A stretch of DNA of 64,000 bases from JBBQDZ01 sp038237515 (GCA_038237515.1 JBBRYP010000004.1:42347-106346); one strand, 5' to 3'; positions 16,699-25,387 are shown, counted from the stretch's first letter. Notes: generated from the letters alone by a model not told the origin. A program made the numbers and translations.

Positions 16699-17376
16699 AT
16701 GCGGGTCTTGATCGTCGAGGACGAGGTGAAGATGGCTGGGCTCATTCGCCGCGGTCTCGCCGAGGAGGGACACGTCGCAGACATCGCGACGACGGGCGAG
16801 GATGCAATCTGGATGGCGCAGGCGCATCCGTACGACGCGATCGTCCTCGACGTCATGCTCCCGCGCCTGAGTGGGTTCGAGACCTGTCGATCCCTCCGGA
16901 ATGTCGGCGTCTGGGCGCCGGTCTTGATGCTGACTGCCCGCGACGGCGTCGACGACAGGGTCGCCGGCCTCGACGCGGGCGCCGACGACTATCTGACCAA
17001 ACCTTTCTCCTTCGCCGAGCTGTTCGCGCGGCTGCGCGCGCTCGGTCGCCGCGGCGGCATCGAGCGACCGACCGAAGTCGCGGTCGGCGACCTCAGGCTC
17101 GACCCCGCCGCCCGCCGGGTCCGGCGCGGCGAGACGGAGATCCGACTTTCCCCCAAGGAGTTCGCTTTGCTCGAGACGTTCATGCGCCGCCCGGGTCGGG
17201 TGCTGTCCCGGCTTCAGCTGCTCGAGCACGCCTGGGACTTCGCCTACGAGAACCGGTCGAACGTCGTCGACGTCTACGTGCGCTATCTCCGTGAGAAGAT
17301 CGACCGCCCGTTCGGGATCGACTCGATCGAGACGGTCTGGGGAAGCGGCTACCGCCTTCGCGACGACAACGCGTGA
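16699..17376 (+). CDS. OmpR-family response regulator (second copy)
   Basis: A 225-residue regulator with receiver residues Asp51 (VLDVMLPR), Thr79 (MLTAR) and Lys101 (LTKPFSF), and a C-terminal winged helix ending ETVWGSGYRLR. It has the same length and largely the same sequence as the regulator at 6228-6905, so the two are duplicates. Start ATG 16699 follows AGATAGG. Unlike the first system, its gene does not overlap the kinase gene. The two are separated by a 490-bp region that is open in one frame, with GTGA overlaps at both ends. Confidence 0.95.
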   Translation: MRVLIVEDEVKMAGLIRRGLAEEGHVADIATTGEDAIWMAQAHPYDAIVLDVMLPRLSGFETCRSLRNVGVWAPVLMLTARDGVDDRVAGLDAGADDYLTKPFSFAELFARLRALGRRGGIERPTEVAVGDLRLDPAARRVRRGETEIRLSPKEFALLETFMRRPGRVLSRLQLLEHAWDFAYENRSNVVDVYVRYLREKIDRPFGIDSIETVWGSGYRLRDDNA

Positions 17377-17870
17377 GCCGTCCTCGGTCGACCGTCCACG
17401 CTCGCGCGTTCCTCGGGCGTCGCTCGCAGTGCCCGGCCGGAGGGGACAGTACGTCTAGGGGCCGGTCCGGAAAGTGGCCACGGTGGATGACACGCGGCAC
17501 GCGTCTCGAGGCAAGGACGCAGGGAGCGTCGATATGCAGGCATATCTGCGCGACGGAGGACGCCGCATCGAGGCGCGTGACGCCTGTCAGGCGCGCCGGT
17601 TCACTTCCTGGACAGGCCCCTCGTACGGCCCGGGAGAGCCGGGTGCTGCAAGCGGCGTCAGGCGGGCACTCGCGTTCCTGGCGTGCCGCTGACAAGCGGC
17701 GGCGAGCGGGACAGTGTTCTGCACGGCCCGACCGCCGCCGCGCCGACCAGGGGTGCCAGCGCTCGGCGGAGCCGGGCTTTGCCCGGCGGGAGCCCAGCGC
17801 GGCCAGGGGCGCGATCGGCGGAGCCCGGCGGCGCCGGGTGGGTGCCGCCGCCGGCGAGGGGCGCGCGTGA
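17373..17870 (+). CDS. Doubtful 165-codon ORF bridging regulator and kinase
   Basis: A GTG at 17373 overlaps the regulator stop (GTGA), and the frame remains open to a TGA at 17868-17870 that overlaps the kinase GTG start. The product would be very basic and Arg/Ala-rich with no recognisable domain. It spans two repeat-like stretches: a palindromic copy of the xfp-ackA element at 17514-17562 and the AEPGFARREP element at 17764-17802. The double overlap hints at translational coupling through the spacer. The amino-acid composition speaks against a folded protein. Confidence 0.25.
   Translation: MSRPRSTVHARAFLGRRSQCPAGGDSTSRGRSGKWPRWMTRGTRLEARTQGASICRHICATEDAASRRVTPVRRAGSLPGQAPRTARESRVLQAASGGHSRSWRAADKRRRAGQCSARPDRRRADQGCQRSAEPGFARREPSAARGAIGGARRRRVGAAAGEGRA
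17514..17562. repeat. Variant copy of the xfp-ackA palindromic repeat
   Basis: GCAAGGACGCAGGGAG on the left and GAGGACG on the right match the flanks of the palindrome at 3684-3709. The core differs but is again symmetrical, with CGTCG and ATATGC paired to GCATAT and CGACG around a short centre. Conservation of flanks plus symmetry, with altered arms, is what a structured dispersed repeat would show. Confidence 0.55.
17764..17802 (+). repeat. GC-rich palindromic repeat, element A
   Basis: The unit GGAGCCGGGCTTTGCCCGG followed by CGGGAGCCCAGCGCGG forms a hairpin on the GGGC/GCCC arms. Similar units lie at 31364-31400 (opposite strand), 43637-43672 and, more diverged, 40237-40275. All sit in junctions between co-oriented genes. 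Confidence 0.6.
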
Positions 17871-19234
17871 GCCGGCTGCCGGTCAGGCTCCGGCTGACAC
17901 TCGTCTTCGCCATCGCGATGGCTGTCGTGCTCGCAGCCGCCGGCGGGTTCCTCTACCTGCGCGTGGCATCACATCTCGAAGGGGCGCTCGATCAAGGGCT
18001 GCGTTCGCGGGCGGAGGACCTCACCGCGCTCGTCCTGCGCGGCGGCTCTCTCGAGGACACCGGAGGAACGCTGATCGAACGCGGCGAGTCGTTCGCCGAG
18101 CTCGTGAGCAGCACCGGCGTCGTGCTCGACTCGTCGGCCTCGATCGGTCGCGCCCGCCTCCTCACCTCTCGGGAACTCATCCGCGCCAGCCGCGCCCCGG
18201 TCTTTGCGGACAGGCCGTCGGTTCGCGGCCTCAACGAGCCGGCACGCCTGCTCGCGATACCGCTCGAGCGGGACGGGCTTGGCCTGGTGCTCGTCGTCGG
18301 TGCGACCCGCGAGAACCGGGCCGAGACTCTCCGCAGCCTGCGCGACGCCTTCCTTGTCGGCGGCCCGCTTGCGCTCCTGCTTTCGTCGGTCGGCGGCTAC
18401 CTACTCGCCGGTGCGGCGCTTCGGCCGATCGAAGCGATGCGCCGCCGGGCCGCCGAGATCTCTTCCTCGTCACTCGACGAGCGGTTGCCGGTCGCTCAGG
18501 CGCGGGACGAGGTTGCCCGCCTCGGCGAGACACTCAACAACATGCTCGCCCGGATCGGGGACGGTTTGGCTCGCGAGCAAAGGTTCCTCGCAGAGGCAAG
18601 TCATGAGCTGCGAACGCCACTGGCCCTACTCAAAGCCGAACTCGAGCTCGCGCTCCGCCGTTCCCGCTCGTCGGAGGAGCTCGAGCAGGTGATCCGGTCG
18701 GCCGCCGAGGAGACCGACCGACTGGCGCGCATCGCCGACGATCTGCTCCTGCTCGCCCGCTCCGGTCCCGGGTTCCTCCCCCTTCGGGTTCAGCCGATCG
18801 ATGTCGCGGATGTCCTGGACGCCGTTGCCGGGCGCTTCGCGCAGAGAGCCGGAGCAGCCGGTCGCAAGATCGCGATCGGCGGAACCGAGGCGCTGGTTCT
18901 GAGCGCTGATCCACTCCGGCTCGAGCAGGCGCTGAGTAACCTCGTGGACAACGCGTTTCGCCATGGCGGCGGCCGGGTCACGCTGTCGACATCCCAAGCA
19001 CGGCACTCCCTCGAGCTCCACGTTCGCGACGAGGGGCTCGGCTTCCCGCCCGCGTTCCTCGAGCGGGCCTTCGAGCGCTTCAGTCGACTCGACGATTCAC
19101 GCGGACAGGAGGGCAGCGGGCTTGGGCTGGCGATCGTCGAAACGATCGCTCGCGCCCATGGAGGCACCGCGCACGCCGCCAACCGCGCGGACCACAGCGG
19201 CGCTGACGTGTGGATCTCGCTGCCTCTCGCCTAG
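17867..19234 (+). CDS. Two-component sensor histidine kinase (second copy)
   Basis: A 455-residue kinase paralogous to that at 4855-6231. TM1 is about residues 9-33, the extracytoplasmic part about 34-160, TM2 about 163-184, then HAMP and the phospho-acceptor box LAEASHELRTPL with His246. The N box NLVDNAFRHG, G1 DEGLGF and G2 GSGLGL are intact. The GTG at 17867 follows GCGAGGGGC and gives the same N-terminus (MSRLPVRLRLTL) as the paralogue; upstream codons are not conserved. It pairs with the regulator at 16699 and probably controls the divergent PepSY-like/ABC exporter operon. Confidence 0.93.
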   Translation: MSRLPVRLRLTLVFAIAMAVVLAAAGGFLYLRVASHLEGALDQGLRSRAEDLTALVLRGGSLEDTGGTLIERGESFAELVSSTGVVLDSSASIGRARLLTSRELIRASRAPVFADRPSVRGLNEPARLLAIPLERDGLGLVLVVGATRENRAETLRSLRDAFLVGGPLALLLSSVGGYLLAGAALRPIEAMRRRAAEISSSSLDERLPVAQARDEVARLGETLNNMLARIGDGLAREQRFLAEASHELRTPLALLKAELELALRRSRSSEELEQVIRSAAEETDRLARIADDLLLLARSGPGFLPLRVQPIDVADVLDAVAGRFAQRAGAAGRKIAIGGTEALVLSADPLRLEQALSNLVDNAFRHGGGRVTLSTSQARHSLELHVRDEGLGFPPAFLERAFERFSRLDDSRGQEGSGLGLAIVETIARAHGGTAHAANRADHSGADVWISLPLA

Positions 19235-19269
19235 ACGATTGTTGCGCTCGACGGAGTAATCCCCTCCCC

Positions 19270-19905
19270 CTACGCCACCACCCGGTACACCGCGAACACC
19301 TCCGCGTACTCCCGCCCCACGTTGATGCCGTTCGTACGGGCCAGGTTCCAGATGTACTCGGCGTTCGCGTACTTCCGGTGCTGCTGGGAGGCGTAGCGCT
19401 CTAGCGCCGCGACCTTGCGCTCGACGTGCGAGCGGTTGAGCGAGACGTAGGCCTGGTAGTCGAAGTTGAAGTTGTTCCAGGGGATCTCGTAGCCGAGGAT
19501 CGTCGTCCGCTTGAAGGCCCGCAGGCCCTCGGCGGCGATCACCTGGTGGTCCTGGTGGATGTCGTGGACCGAGGGCTGGAAGACGGCCTCCGGCCGCCAG
19601 TCCTCCCAGAGCCCGATCAGGAGCTCGAGGATGTCCTGGCGGCGCTCGGGGAACGTGCGCACCTCGAAGTCGTGCACGGCCAGCTGGGCCTCGGGGATCC
19701 CGAGCTGCGTCGTCGCCTCCCGCACCTCCCGGGCGAGCGTGTCGGGCGGGAATCCCTCCGGGAGCGACTTGGTCGCGATCGAGAAGGCGACGTAGCGCAC
19801 CTCGGTACCGGCGTCGACGAGGCGCGCCATCGTGCCGCCGCAGCCGAACTCGCCGTCGTCGGTGTGGGGAGCGAGCACGAGCACGCGGCGCCAGGCCTCG
19901 ATCAC
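19270..19905 (-). CDS. PIG-L/LmbE family deacetylase
   Basis: A 211-residue zinc-dependent N-acetyl sugar deacetylase of the LmbE fold. The N-terminal metal motif reads VLAPHTDDGEFGCGG (family PHPDDE; here P to T and a G inserted before E), and the distal metal histidine lies in VHDIHQDH. There is no signal peptide, so it acts in the cytoplasm. The family removes acetyl from GlcNAc-type groups in glycolipids, mycothiol/bacillithiol precursors or antibiotics; the exact substrate is unknown. It stands alone, convergent with the kinase and divergent from the beta-propeller gene. A second, more typical family member is at 25384. Confidence 0.88.
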   Translation of the reverse strand: MIEAWRRVLVLAPHTDDGEFGCGGTMARLVDAGTEVRYVAFSIATKSLPEGFPPDTLAREVREATTQLGIPEAQLAVHDFEVRTFPERRQDILELLIGLWEDWRPEAVFQPSVHDIHQDHQVIAAEGLRAFKRTTILGYEIPWNNFNFDYQAYVSLNRSHVERKVAALERYASQQHRKYANAEYIWNLARTNGINVGREYAEVFAVYRVVA

Positions 19906-20149
19906 GAGACGATTATCACCGGCGAGGCCGGGAGGGGCGCCAGTGATGTGGCCGGGTAACGTCGCCCGCTTCCTGGGTCGCGAGCACCAAGCCAGAGGCC
20001 GTCATCGCCCGCAGGGAAGGCTGGCTGCCTTGTCAAGGGGGAGGGCGGAGTCTGGCGCCGCGTGATCGCGGTCCAGGGGCCCGGCGAACGTTGCCGGTTA
20101 CATCTCTAGCTACCCTGACCTCATCGCCCGCCTGACCCGCAAGACGAAG
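19906..20149. other. Divergent spacer with repeat-like segment
   Basis: This 244-bp region between divergent genes must contain both promoters. The stretch 19968-19990 (CTTCCTGGGTCGCGAGCACC) resembles 3648-3670 in the xfp-ackA spacer (ACTTTCTGGGTCGGGAGCAG), suggesting a diverged copy of the same element without its palindrome. No small gene is supported. Confidence 0.35.
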
Positions 20150-21484
20150 GTGACCGCGGGAATCGGCCTCCTCGTCGTCGCCGGATTCGGGTTGGCCGGG
20201 GCGTGGGCTGTCACCCATCGGCACCCGCCGCGCCACCAGGTCCTCCGTGGCTCCTCCACCAGGGAGTTCGTGACGACGACCGCGCCGCGAAAGCCGAAGC
20301 CGCCCGCCCCCCCGCCGCTGCCACGGCCGCGCCCGCGCAAAACGATCCGCACCGTCCCCTGGCCCACCTACGGCTACGACATCGCGCGCACGCACGCCCC
20401 AGCGCGGTTCAAGGAGCGCCCCCCGTTCCGGCGCCTCTGGCAGGTCGAGACCGGGAGTTTCCTCGAATACCCGCCGGCGGTCGCCTACGGGAAGATCTAC
20501 ACACCGCAGGTGAAGGGGCGCTTCCTCGCGATCGACGCCAAGACGGGCAAGATCGCGTGGCAGCACCGCTTCGGGCACTGCGAGGCCGCCTCACCGACGG
20601 TCTGGCGGGGCATCGTCTTCCAGGCCTACATGCAGGCGAGTCCGTGCGAGCGGTACCCCCGCACGCAGCCCGGCTTCGTCGTCGCGATGAACGCCGACAG
20701 CGGCAGGATCCTCTGGCGCTACAAGACGGGTGTGGTCGAGTCGTCCCCTCTGCTCGTCGACGGCACGCTCTACTTCGGCTCGTGGGACCACCACGTGTAC
20801 GCCCTGAACGCGCGGACGAAGACGCTCCGCTGGAGCTTCGACGCGGGCGCGGAGGTGAACACCTCGGGCGCCTACTGGGGCGGCAACGTGTACTTCGCAA
20901 CCGACGCCGGAACCGTTCTCGCCCTCGACGCCCGCACGGGGCACCTCCGCTGGAGCCGTCACGACGGGACCGAGTACTTCTACGCGAGCCCGAGCATCGC
21001 CTACGGCCGCGTCTACATCGGCAACACCGACGGCACCCTCTTCTCCTACGGCGCACGCACCGGTGACCTCCTCTGGGCCCAGCACGCGGGCACCTACATC
21101 TACACCGGCGCCGCGATCTCGAACAGGACCGTCTACGTCGGCTCCTATGACGGCGGGCTCTATGCCTTCGACGCGGCGACCGGCGACCGCAAGTGGCGCT
21201 ACGAGTCGAGCTCGGCGATCCACGGCGCGCCCACGGTGCTCGCGGGCCTCGTCTACTTCTCCTCGTGCGAGTTCTGCGGGTCGCGCGCTTCGCGATACGC
21301 AAAGCAGGGCCCGCGTGGGACGTACGCGCTCGACGCCCGCACGGGACGCCTCGTCTGGTCGTCGAAGGCCGGCGCCTACTCGCCCGTCGTCGCCGACGCC
21401 GAGCGCCTCTACCTGATCGGCAAGACGCGCGTCTACGCGCTCGAGCCGTTCCGCCGCGTCCGGCACCCCCCACGGCACAAGTAG
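20150..21484 (+). CDS. Membrane-anchored PQQ-type beta-propeller protein
   Basis: A 444-residue protein. A signal anchor (GIGLLVVAGFGLAGAWAV) is followed by a Pro/Arg-rich linker, then repeats of the PQQ-like blade. Blades show the DAKTGKIAWQH, NADSGRILWRYKTG, NARTKTLRWSFDAG, DARTGHLRWS, GARTGDLLWAQ, DAATGDRKWRYESS and DARTGRLVWSS motif, about seven in all. Such propellers act as extracytoplasmic scaffolds (BamB-like) or quinoprotein-like sensors; no cofactor ligands or haem motif can be assigned. The GTG start has only a weak ribosome site; CTG 20132 would add six basic residues. The next genes are polysaccharide-assembly membrane proteins. Confidence 0.82.
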   Translation: MTAGIGLLVVAGFGLAGAWAVTHRHPPRHQVLRGSSTREFVTTTAPRKPKPPAPPPLPRPRPRKTIRTVPWPTYGYDIARTHAPARFKERPPFRRLWQVETGSFLEYPPAVAYGKIYTPQVKGRFLAIDAKTGKIAWQHRFGHCEAASPTVWRGIVFQAYMQASPCERYPRTQPGFVVAMNADSGRILWRYKTGVVESSPLLVDGTLYFGSWDHHVYALNARTKTLRWSFDAGAEVNTSGAYWGGNVYFATDAGTVLALDARTGHLRWSRHDGTEYFYASPSIAYGRVYIGNTDGTLFSYGARTGDLLWAQHAGTYIYTGAAISNRTVYVGSYDGGLYAFDAATGDRKWRYESSSAIHGAPTVLAGLVYFSSCEFCGSRASRYAKQGPRGTYALDARTGRLVWSSKAGAYSPVVADAERLYLIGKTRVYALEPFRRVRHPPRHK

Positions 21485-21567
21485 CACCATGCGGTCGGGA
21501 ACGGAGGCTCGCCGCCTGGGCCCTGCTCTCCAGGAGTCGCGCTTGCGCTCGTCGAGGCGTCCCCACC

Positions 21568-21590
21568 CCAAGTAACACAGTGTTACTTGG
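21568..21590. promoter_or_regulatory. Perfect 23-bp palindrome upstream of ligase gene
   Basis: CCAAGTAACAC and its exact complement flank a single A. It lies 55 bp before the O-antigen ligase-like gene and 84 bp after the propeller stop. Its AT-richer core in very GC-rich DNA and the single-base centre are typical of a dimeric repressor operator (TetR- or GntR-like). As RNA it could also act as a hairpin, but no T run follows. Confidence 0.6.
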
Positions 21591-21644
21591 CGCCCCGAGC
21601 GCCGCCCGGATCGCCCCAACCGTCTAGGGTGCATCCGGAGCGGG

Positions 21645-23150
21645 ATGGCGCACGCGAATGCTGCTCAGCTGGCCGCGGTCGTGGGCGCTCTCGGCGCTGC
21701 TTTCGTGCTGCTGGCGAGGTCGCGGGTGGTGCTCCTCGCCGGACTCGCCCTCCTCGCCGTCGCCGAGGCAGGTCTCGGCTACTCGCGCACCTCGGGCTTC
21801 CACCTGCGGCCCACGGTCCTCGGCCTCGCGGTCGTCGCCGTCGTGATCCTTGCGGCCGCGGCCGTGCCGCTCGTCCGGCGGCTCGAGCTCGCCCCCCCGC
21901 TCGTGCTGGCTGCGGCGCCTTTCCGCCTCCCCCTCCACTTCGACCGCCACAAGACCCTCTTCGTCGGCGTGGCACACGGAGGGGAGCTCGGACGGCTCCT
22001 GCTGCTCTACGCGGTGCTCGCGGTGGTCACCGCGGCGTTCGCGTTCGGCGTCGTCCGCGGTGGCCCGGTGCCGCCGCTGCCGCCGCTGATCGCAGCCCCG
22101 GCAGCCGGATTCGTCGCCCTCGCGGCGCTTTCGCTCACCTGGACGAGCGACCTCGGCGCCGCGACGAACCTGCTGATGTTCTTCCTCCTCCCGTTCGCCC
22201 TCCTCGTCGCGATCGTCGGCCGCTCGCCCTTCCCGACGTGGCTTCCGCGCGCCCTCGCGATCGTCGCGGTCGCGCTCGGCTGCCTCTTCGCGCTCGTGGG
22301 GATCGTCGAGGCCGCGACGCACAAGCTGCTCTTCTTCTCCTCGAGCGTCGCCGTCGGCAACACGTACTCGTCCTTCTTTCGCGTCACCTCGCTCTTCCGC
22401 GACCCAAGCCTCTACGGCCGCCACCTCGTGCTCGCGATCGCCGTGCTCGTCGTCGCGCTCTGGCTCGGGCGGGTCAACGTGCTCCTGGCGGCGGGGCTGC
22501 TCGCGTTCCTCTTCGCGGGCCTCTACTTCTCGTACTCGCAGTCGAGCTTCGTGGCGCTCTTCGTCGTCACGGTGCTCGTCACCGCGGTCGTCGGCGATCG
22601 AGCGCGGCGCCGGCTCGTTATCCTGGCAGCGGTGGTGGTGGCGCTCCTCGGGGCGGGGGCGGTCGCGGCCGTCGTCAAGAACCAGTCGGTGCGACGGGCG
22701 ACGAGCGACCGGTCGCGTCGTGTCGAGTCGGCCTCGCGCGTGTTTCGCGACCACCCGCTGCTGGGGGTCGGCCTCGGCTCGCAGCCGAGGGCGAGCCAGG
22801 AGCTCGCCCACCGCTACGGGCCTACGGGCAGCTTCGTCTCGCACACGACCCCGCTCACCGTCGCGAGCGAGCTCGGCATCGTCGGCCTTCTCACCTACCT
22901 CGGCCTCCTTGCGGGCGCGGGCAAGACGATCGCGCTCGTCCGGAGGAACGACCAGGCGCTCGGCCTCGCGCTCGCGGCGGCCTTCGTCGCCCTCGTCACC
23001 CACTCTCTGTTCTACAGCGGCTTCGTCGAGGATCCGATCACCTGGTTCACACTCGCGTTGGCGGCCGGCTACCTCGTCGCCCGCGCCGGCGGAAGCGAGG
23101 CCGCTGGGATGATCGCCCCACGACCCGCCGCAGCCGCGCCCGCTCGATGA
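21645..23150 (+). CDS. O-antigen ligase/polymerase-like membrane protein
   Basis: A 501-residue polytopic protein with at least ten hydrophobic helices. The region SYSQSSFVALFVVTVLV, then RVESASRVFRDHPLLGVGLGS and HTTPLTVASELGIVGLLTYLGL, matches the Wzy_C signature (periplasmic loop with RxxxW/F and G-x-G-x, then HNxxL-like HTTPL). The family polymerises or ligates lipid-linked glycans on the outer face of the membrane. The ATG start overlaps no other gene; the stop overlaps the next gene as ATGA, so it is co-expressed with a GT87-like transferase. Confidence 0.8.
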   Translation: MAHANAAQLAAVVGALGAAFVLLARSRVVLLAGLALLAVAEAGLGYSRTSGFHLRPTVLGLAVVAVVILAAAAVPLVRRLELAPPLVLAAAPFRLPLHFDRHKTLFVGVAHGGELGRLLLLYAVLAVVTAAFAFGVVRGGPVPPLPPLIAAPAAGFVALAALSLTWTSDLGAATNLLMFFLLPFALLVAIVGRSPFPTWLPRALAIVAVALGCLFALVGIVEAATHKLLFFSSSVAVGNTYSSFFRVTSLFRDPSLYGRHLVLAIAVLVVALWLGRVNVLLAAGLLAFLFAGLYFSYSQSSFVALFVVTVLVTAVVGDRARRRLVILAAVVVALLGAGAVAAVVKNQSVRRATSDRSRRVESASRVFRDHPLLGVGLGSQPRASQELAHRYGPTGSFVSHTTPLTVASELGIVGLLTYLGLLAGAGKTIALVRRNDQALGLALAAAFVALVTHSLFYSGFVEDPITWFTLALAAGYLVARAGGSEAAGMIAPRPAAAAPAR

Positions 23151-24523
23151 GGCTCTCGCCGCAGGGGCTGTGGCTCCTGCTCGGGACGCTCGCGGCGGTC
23201 GTGCTCGTCGACGCGCCGGAGCTCGGCTCCGACCCCTGGAGTTTCCGCCACAGGCCCGTCCACGCACACGGCCTCCTCGGCCCGATCGTGCGGGCCGCCG
23301 GCTCCCGCTGGGATCTCGGTTTCGTACGAACGCCGGCGGTGCTCGCGGGGCTCCTCGTCGCGGCACTCGCCGCTTCGGTGCCGTTCCTGCCGCGCTGGCG
23401 GCCGTTGTGGGCGGTCGCGCTCGCGGCGGCCGTCGTCGCAGCGCTCATCCTGCCGGCGACGTTCCTGCAGCTGGGTTTGCGCGACTCGACGAAGCCGTGG
23501 CTCTTCGTCAACGATTCGACGTACCAGATCGAGATCGCCGGAAGCCTGACCGCCCACGGCCACGACCCCTACGGCTACGACTACCGCCGCACCGGGCTCG
23601 CGCACTGGTACCCGGCGACGATCGGCGTCGACCCCCACCAGCGCCAGGTCGCGCTCGACCACCTCGCGTACTTTCCGGGCACGCCGCTGCTGGCTGCGGC
23701 CTGGAACGTGCTCCCCGGGCCGCTCGACGACTTCCGGCTGCTCGTCGCGCTCTCCAGCCTCGGCCTGCTCGCCGCGGCGCTTGCGTTCCCCGGGCCACTA
23801 GCCTGGCGCCTTGCGCTCGGCGTTGCCCTCGCGGGCAACCCGCTCGTCGTCCGGGCAGCCTGGTTCGGGACGGCGGACGCCCCGAGCCTGCTCGCGCTCG
23901 TGCTGGCGGTCGCGCTTCTCCTTCGCTCGCGCATCGCCGCTGCAGCCGCGCTGCTCGCCGCCGCCGTGCTCCTGAAGCAGTTCGCGCTCGTCGCGGTGCC
24001 GTTCTTCGCGGTGCTCGCGGTGCGGCGGGCGCCGCGGCAAGCTCGCATGCGGGCGCTGGGAGCGTTCGCCGCCGTGCTCGCAGCCGGGTTCGTTCCCTTC
24101 CTCGCCGCCGGGCCCGGCGCTGTCTGGGCGGACACCGTCCGCTACGGCGCCTCGACCTACCGGATCATCGGCTACGGGCTCGCCCACCTGCTGCTGAAGG
24201 CGGGCGTCGTCAGCGGCGAGTTCGGCTCCTACCCGTTCCTCTGGCTGGCGCTCCTCGGCTGGCTGCCGCTGACCGCGTGGCTCGTCCGGCGACAACTCCG
24301 GACGCGAGCGGAGTGGCCGGGACTCGTCGGCTTCGCGATCTCCGTCTTCGTGCTCCTCTTCATCGGGCGCGTGTTCCAGACCTCCTACCTCGTCTGGCCC
24401 CTCGCCGCAATCGCGCTGGCGGGCCTCGTCGCCGCCGCCGAGGGCGCCCTACCGGCGCTTGGCGGCGGTGACGACGACAGTGGCACGGTCGCTGTGCCCG
24501 TTGGCCGACACGACGAGCTCTAG
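23147..24523 (+). CDS. GT87/DUF2029-like membrane glycosyltransferase
   Basis: A 458-residue polytopic protein beginning MRLSPQGLWLLLG at an ATG overlapping the upstream stop (ATGA). The first outer loop contains FVNDSTYQIEIAGSLTAHGHDPYG, reminiscent of the acidic catalytic loop and DPY motif of polyprenyl-phosphate-dependent GT-C enzymes (GT87 mannosyltransferases). About ten helices follow, with LLKQFALVAVPFF typical of this clan. It probably adds a sugar from a polyprenyl-P donor to an envelope glycan. The 3' end overlaps the convergent FlgD-Ig gene by 75 bp, an unusually long antisense overlap. Confidence 0.72.
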   Translation: MRLSPQGLWLLLGTLAAVVLVDAPELGSDPWSFRHRPVHAHGLLGPIVRAAGSRWDLGFVRTPAVLAGLLVAALAASVPFLPRWRPLWAVALAAAVVAALILPATFLQLGLRDSTKPWLFVNDSTYQIEIAGSLTAHGHDPYGYDYRRTGLAHWYPATIGVDPHQRQVALDHLAYFPGTPLLAAAWNVLPGPLDDFRLLVALSSLGLLAAALAFPGPLAWRLALGVALAGNPLVVRAAWFGTADAPSLLALVLAVALLLRSRIAAAAALLAAAVLLKQFALVAVPFFAVLAVRRAPRQARMRALGAFAAVLAAGFVPFLAAGPGAVWADTVRYGASTYRIIGYGLAHLLLKAGVVSGEFGSYPFLWLALLGWLPLTAWLVRRQLRTRAEWPGLVGFAISVFVLLFIGRVFQTSYLVWPLAAIALAGLVAAAEGALPALGGGDDDSGTVAVPVGRHDEL

Positions 24524-25387
24524 CCGTCCCGCTCGCGGCCAGCGGAGCTCGAGGAGCGGCCCGCGGGCCGAGCCCGCGCGGAGCCCGAGCCTCCACCTGT
24601 AACGCGCCGCGTCGGTGGAGACGCGAACACGAAACGCGCGCCGAGTCTGCGTCCGGATCACGTGCCGGACGAGCTCGATGTACCTGATGCGCGCGACTCC
24701 GGCGGCGATCACCGCCGACCTGTTGCCAGCCAGATCCTGCCCGACGAGCGCGAGGCGATACGCGCCCGCGCGGAACGGAGCGCCCTCGGCCTTGCCGTAC
24801 CACTCCACCTGCGCGACCGGCTTGACCCGCGCCCGGCCGCGCACCCGGCGTCGGCCGTTCACGAACAGCAGCGCACGCCCAGGCTCGTTCAGGCGGTAGC
24901 GCACGACGAGGCCGTCGCGGCGGTGATCGCCGTCCGGCGAGATCGTCCGCGGTCGCACGCCCAGCACCTGCACGCGAGGGGGCACGGTGTCGACGCGGAT
25001 GCGGTTCTCGAGCACGATCGTGCGGCCGCGGCCGACGAAGCGCACGCGCGGTTGATAGGTGCCGTCTGCGAGGACGCGGCCCCGGTCGTCCCGGCCGTCC
25101 CAGACGAGGTCGACCCTCCCCCTGCCGAAGCGGCGGTCGGTCACGAGCGTGCGCACCAGGTTCTCGCCGCCATCGACGATCCCGATCGTCAGCCGGTCGG
25201 GGCGCCGGAGCCGAAAGGAGATGCTCGCAAGCCCGGGGCAGTGACAGACAGGGGAGAAGACCCTGTCCGCCCGCGGACCCGCAATCGGGCTCCGCTCGAG
25301 CTTCACGCGCTCGGCCACAGCGAACGCCGCCACGGTGGCCGCGAGCAGCGCGACCACGACGGCGAGGCGCCCGGTGCGGGCGCTCAC
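24449..25387 (-). CDS. Secreted FlgD-Ig-like domain protein
   Basis: A 312-residue protein with an N-terminal signal peptide or anchor (LAVVVALLAATVAAFAVAE) and a first beta domain of FlgD-Ig type (LTIGIVDGGENLVRTLVTDR, then VDLVWDGRDDRGRVLADGTYQPRV). A second similar Ig-like module follows (DGLVVRYRLNEPGRALLFVNG, AGAYRLALVGQDLAGNRS). Cys48 and Cys50 in VCHCPG are the only notable cysteines. The GTG start overlaps the PIG-L gene stop (GTGA). The product is probably an exported structural or carbohydrate-associated protein. Its last 75 bp overlap the convergent glycosyltransferase gene. Confidence 0.75.
   Translation of the reverse strand: MSARTGRLAVVVALLAATVAAFAVAERVKLERSPIAGPRADRVFSPVCHCPGLASISFRLRRPDRLTIGIVDGGENLVRTLVTDRRFGRGRVDLVWDGRDDRGRVLADGTYQPRVRFVGRGRTIVLENRIRVDTVPPRVQVLGVRPRTISPDGDHRRDGLVVRYRLNEPGRALLFVNGRRRVRGRARVKPVAQVEWYGKAEGAPFRAGAYRLALVGQDLAGNRSAVIAAGVARIRYIELVRHVIRTQTRRAFRVRVSTDAARYRWRLGLRAGSARGPLLELRWPRAGRLELVVSANGHSDRATVVVTAAKRR

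Noticed and set aside
21587..24523. A 978-codon frame that could suggest a fusion with the GT87-like gene
   Set aside because: Its first 520 codons overlap the O-antigen ligase gene in another frame and are Arg/Pro-rich; the natural start is ATG 23147, overlapping the ligase stop.
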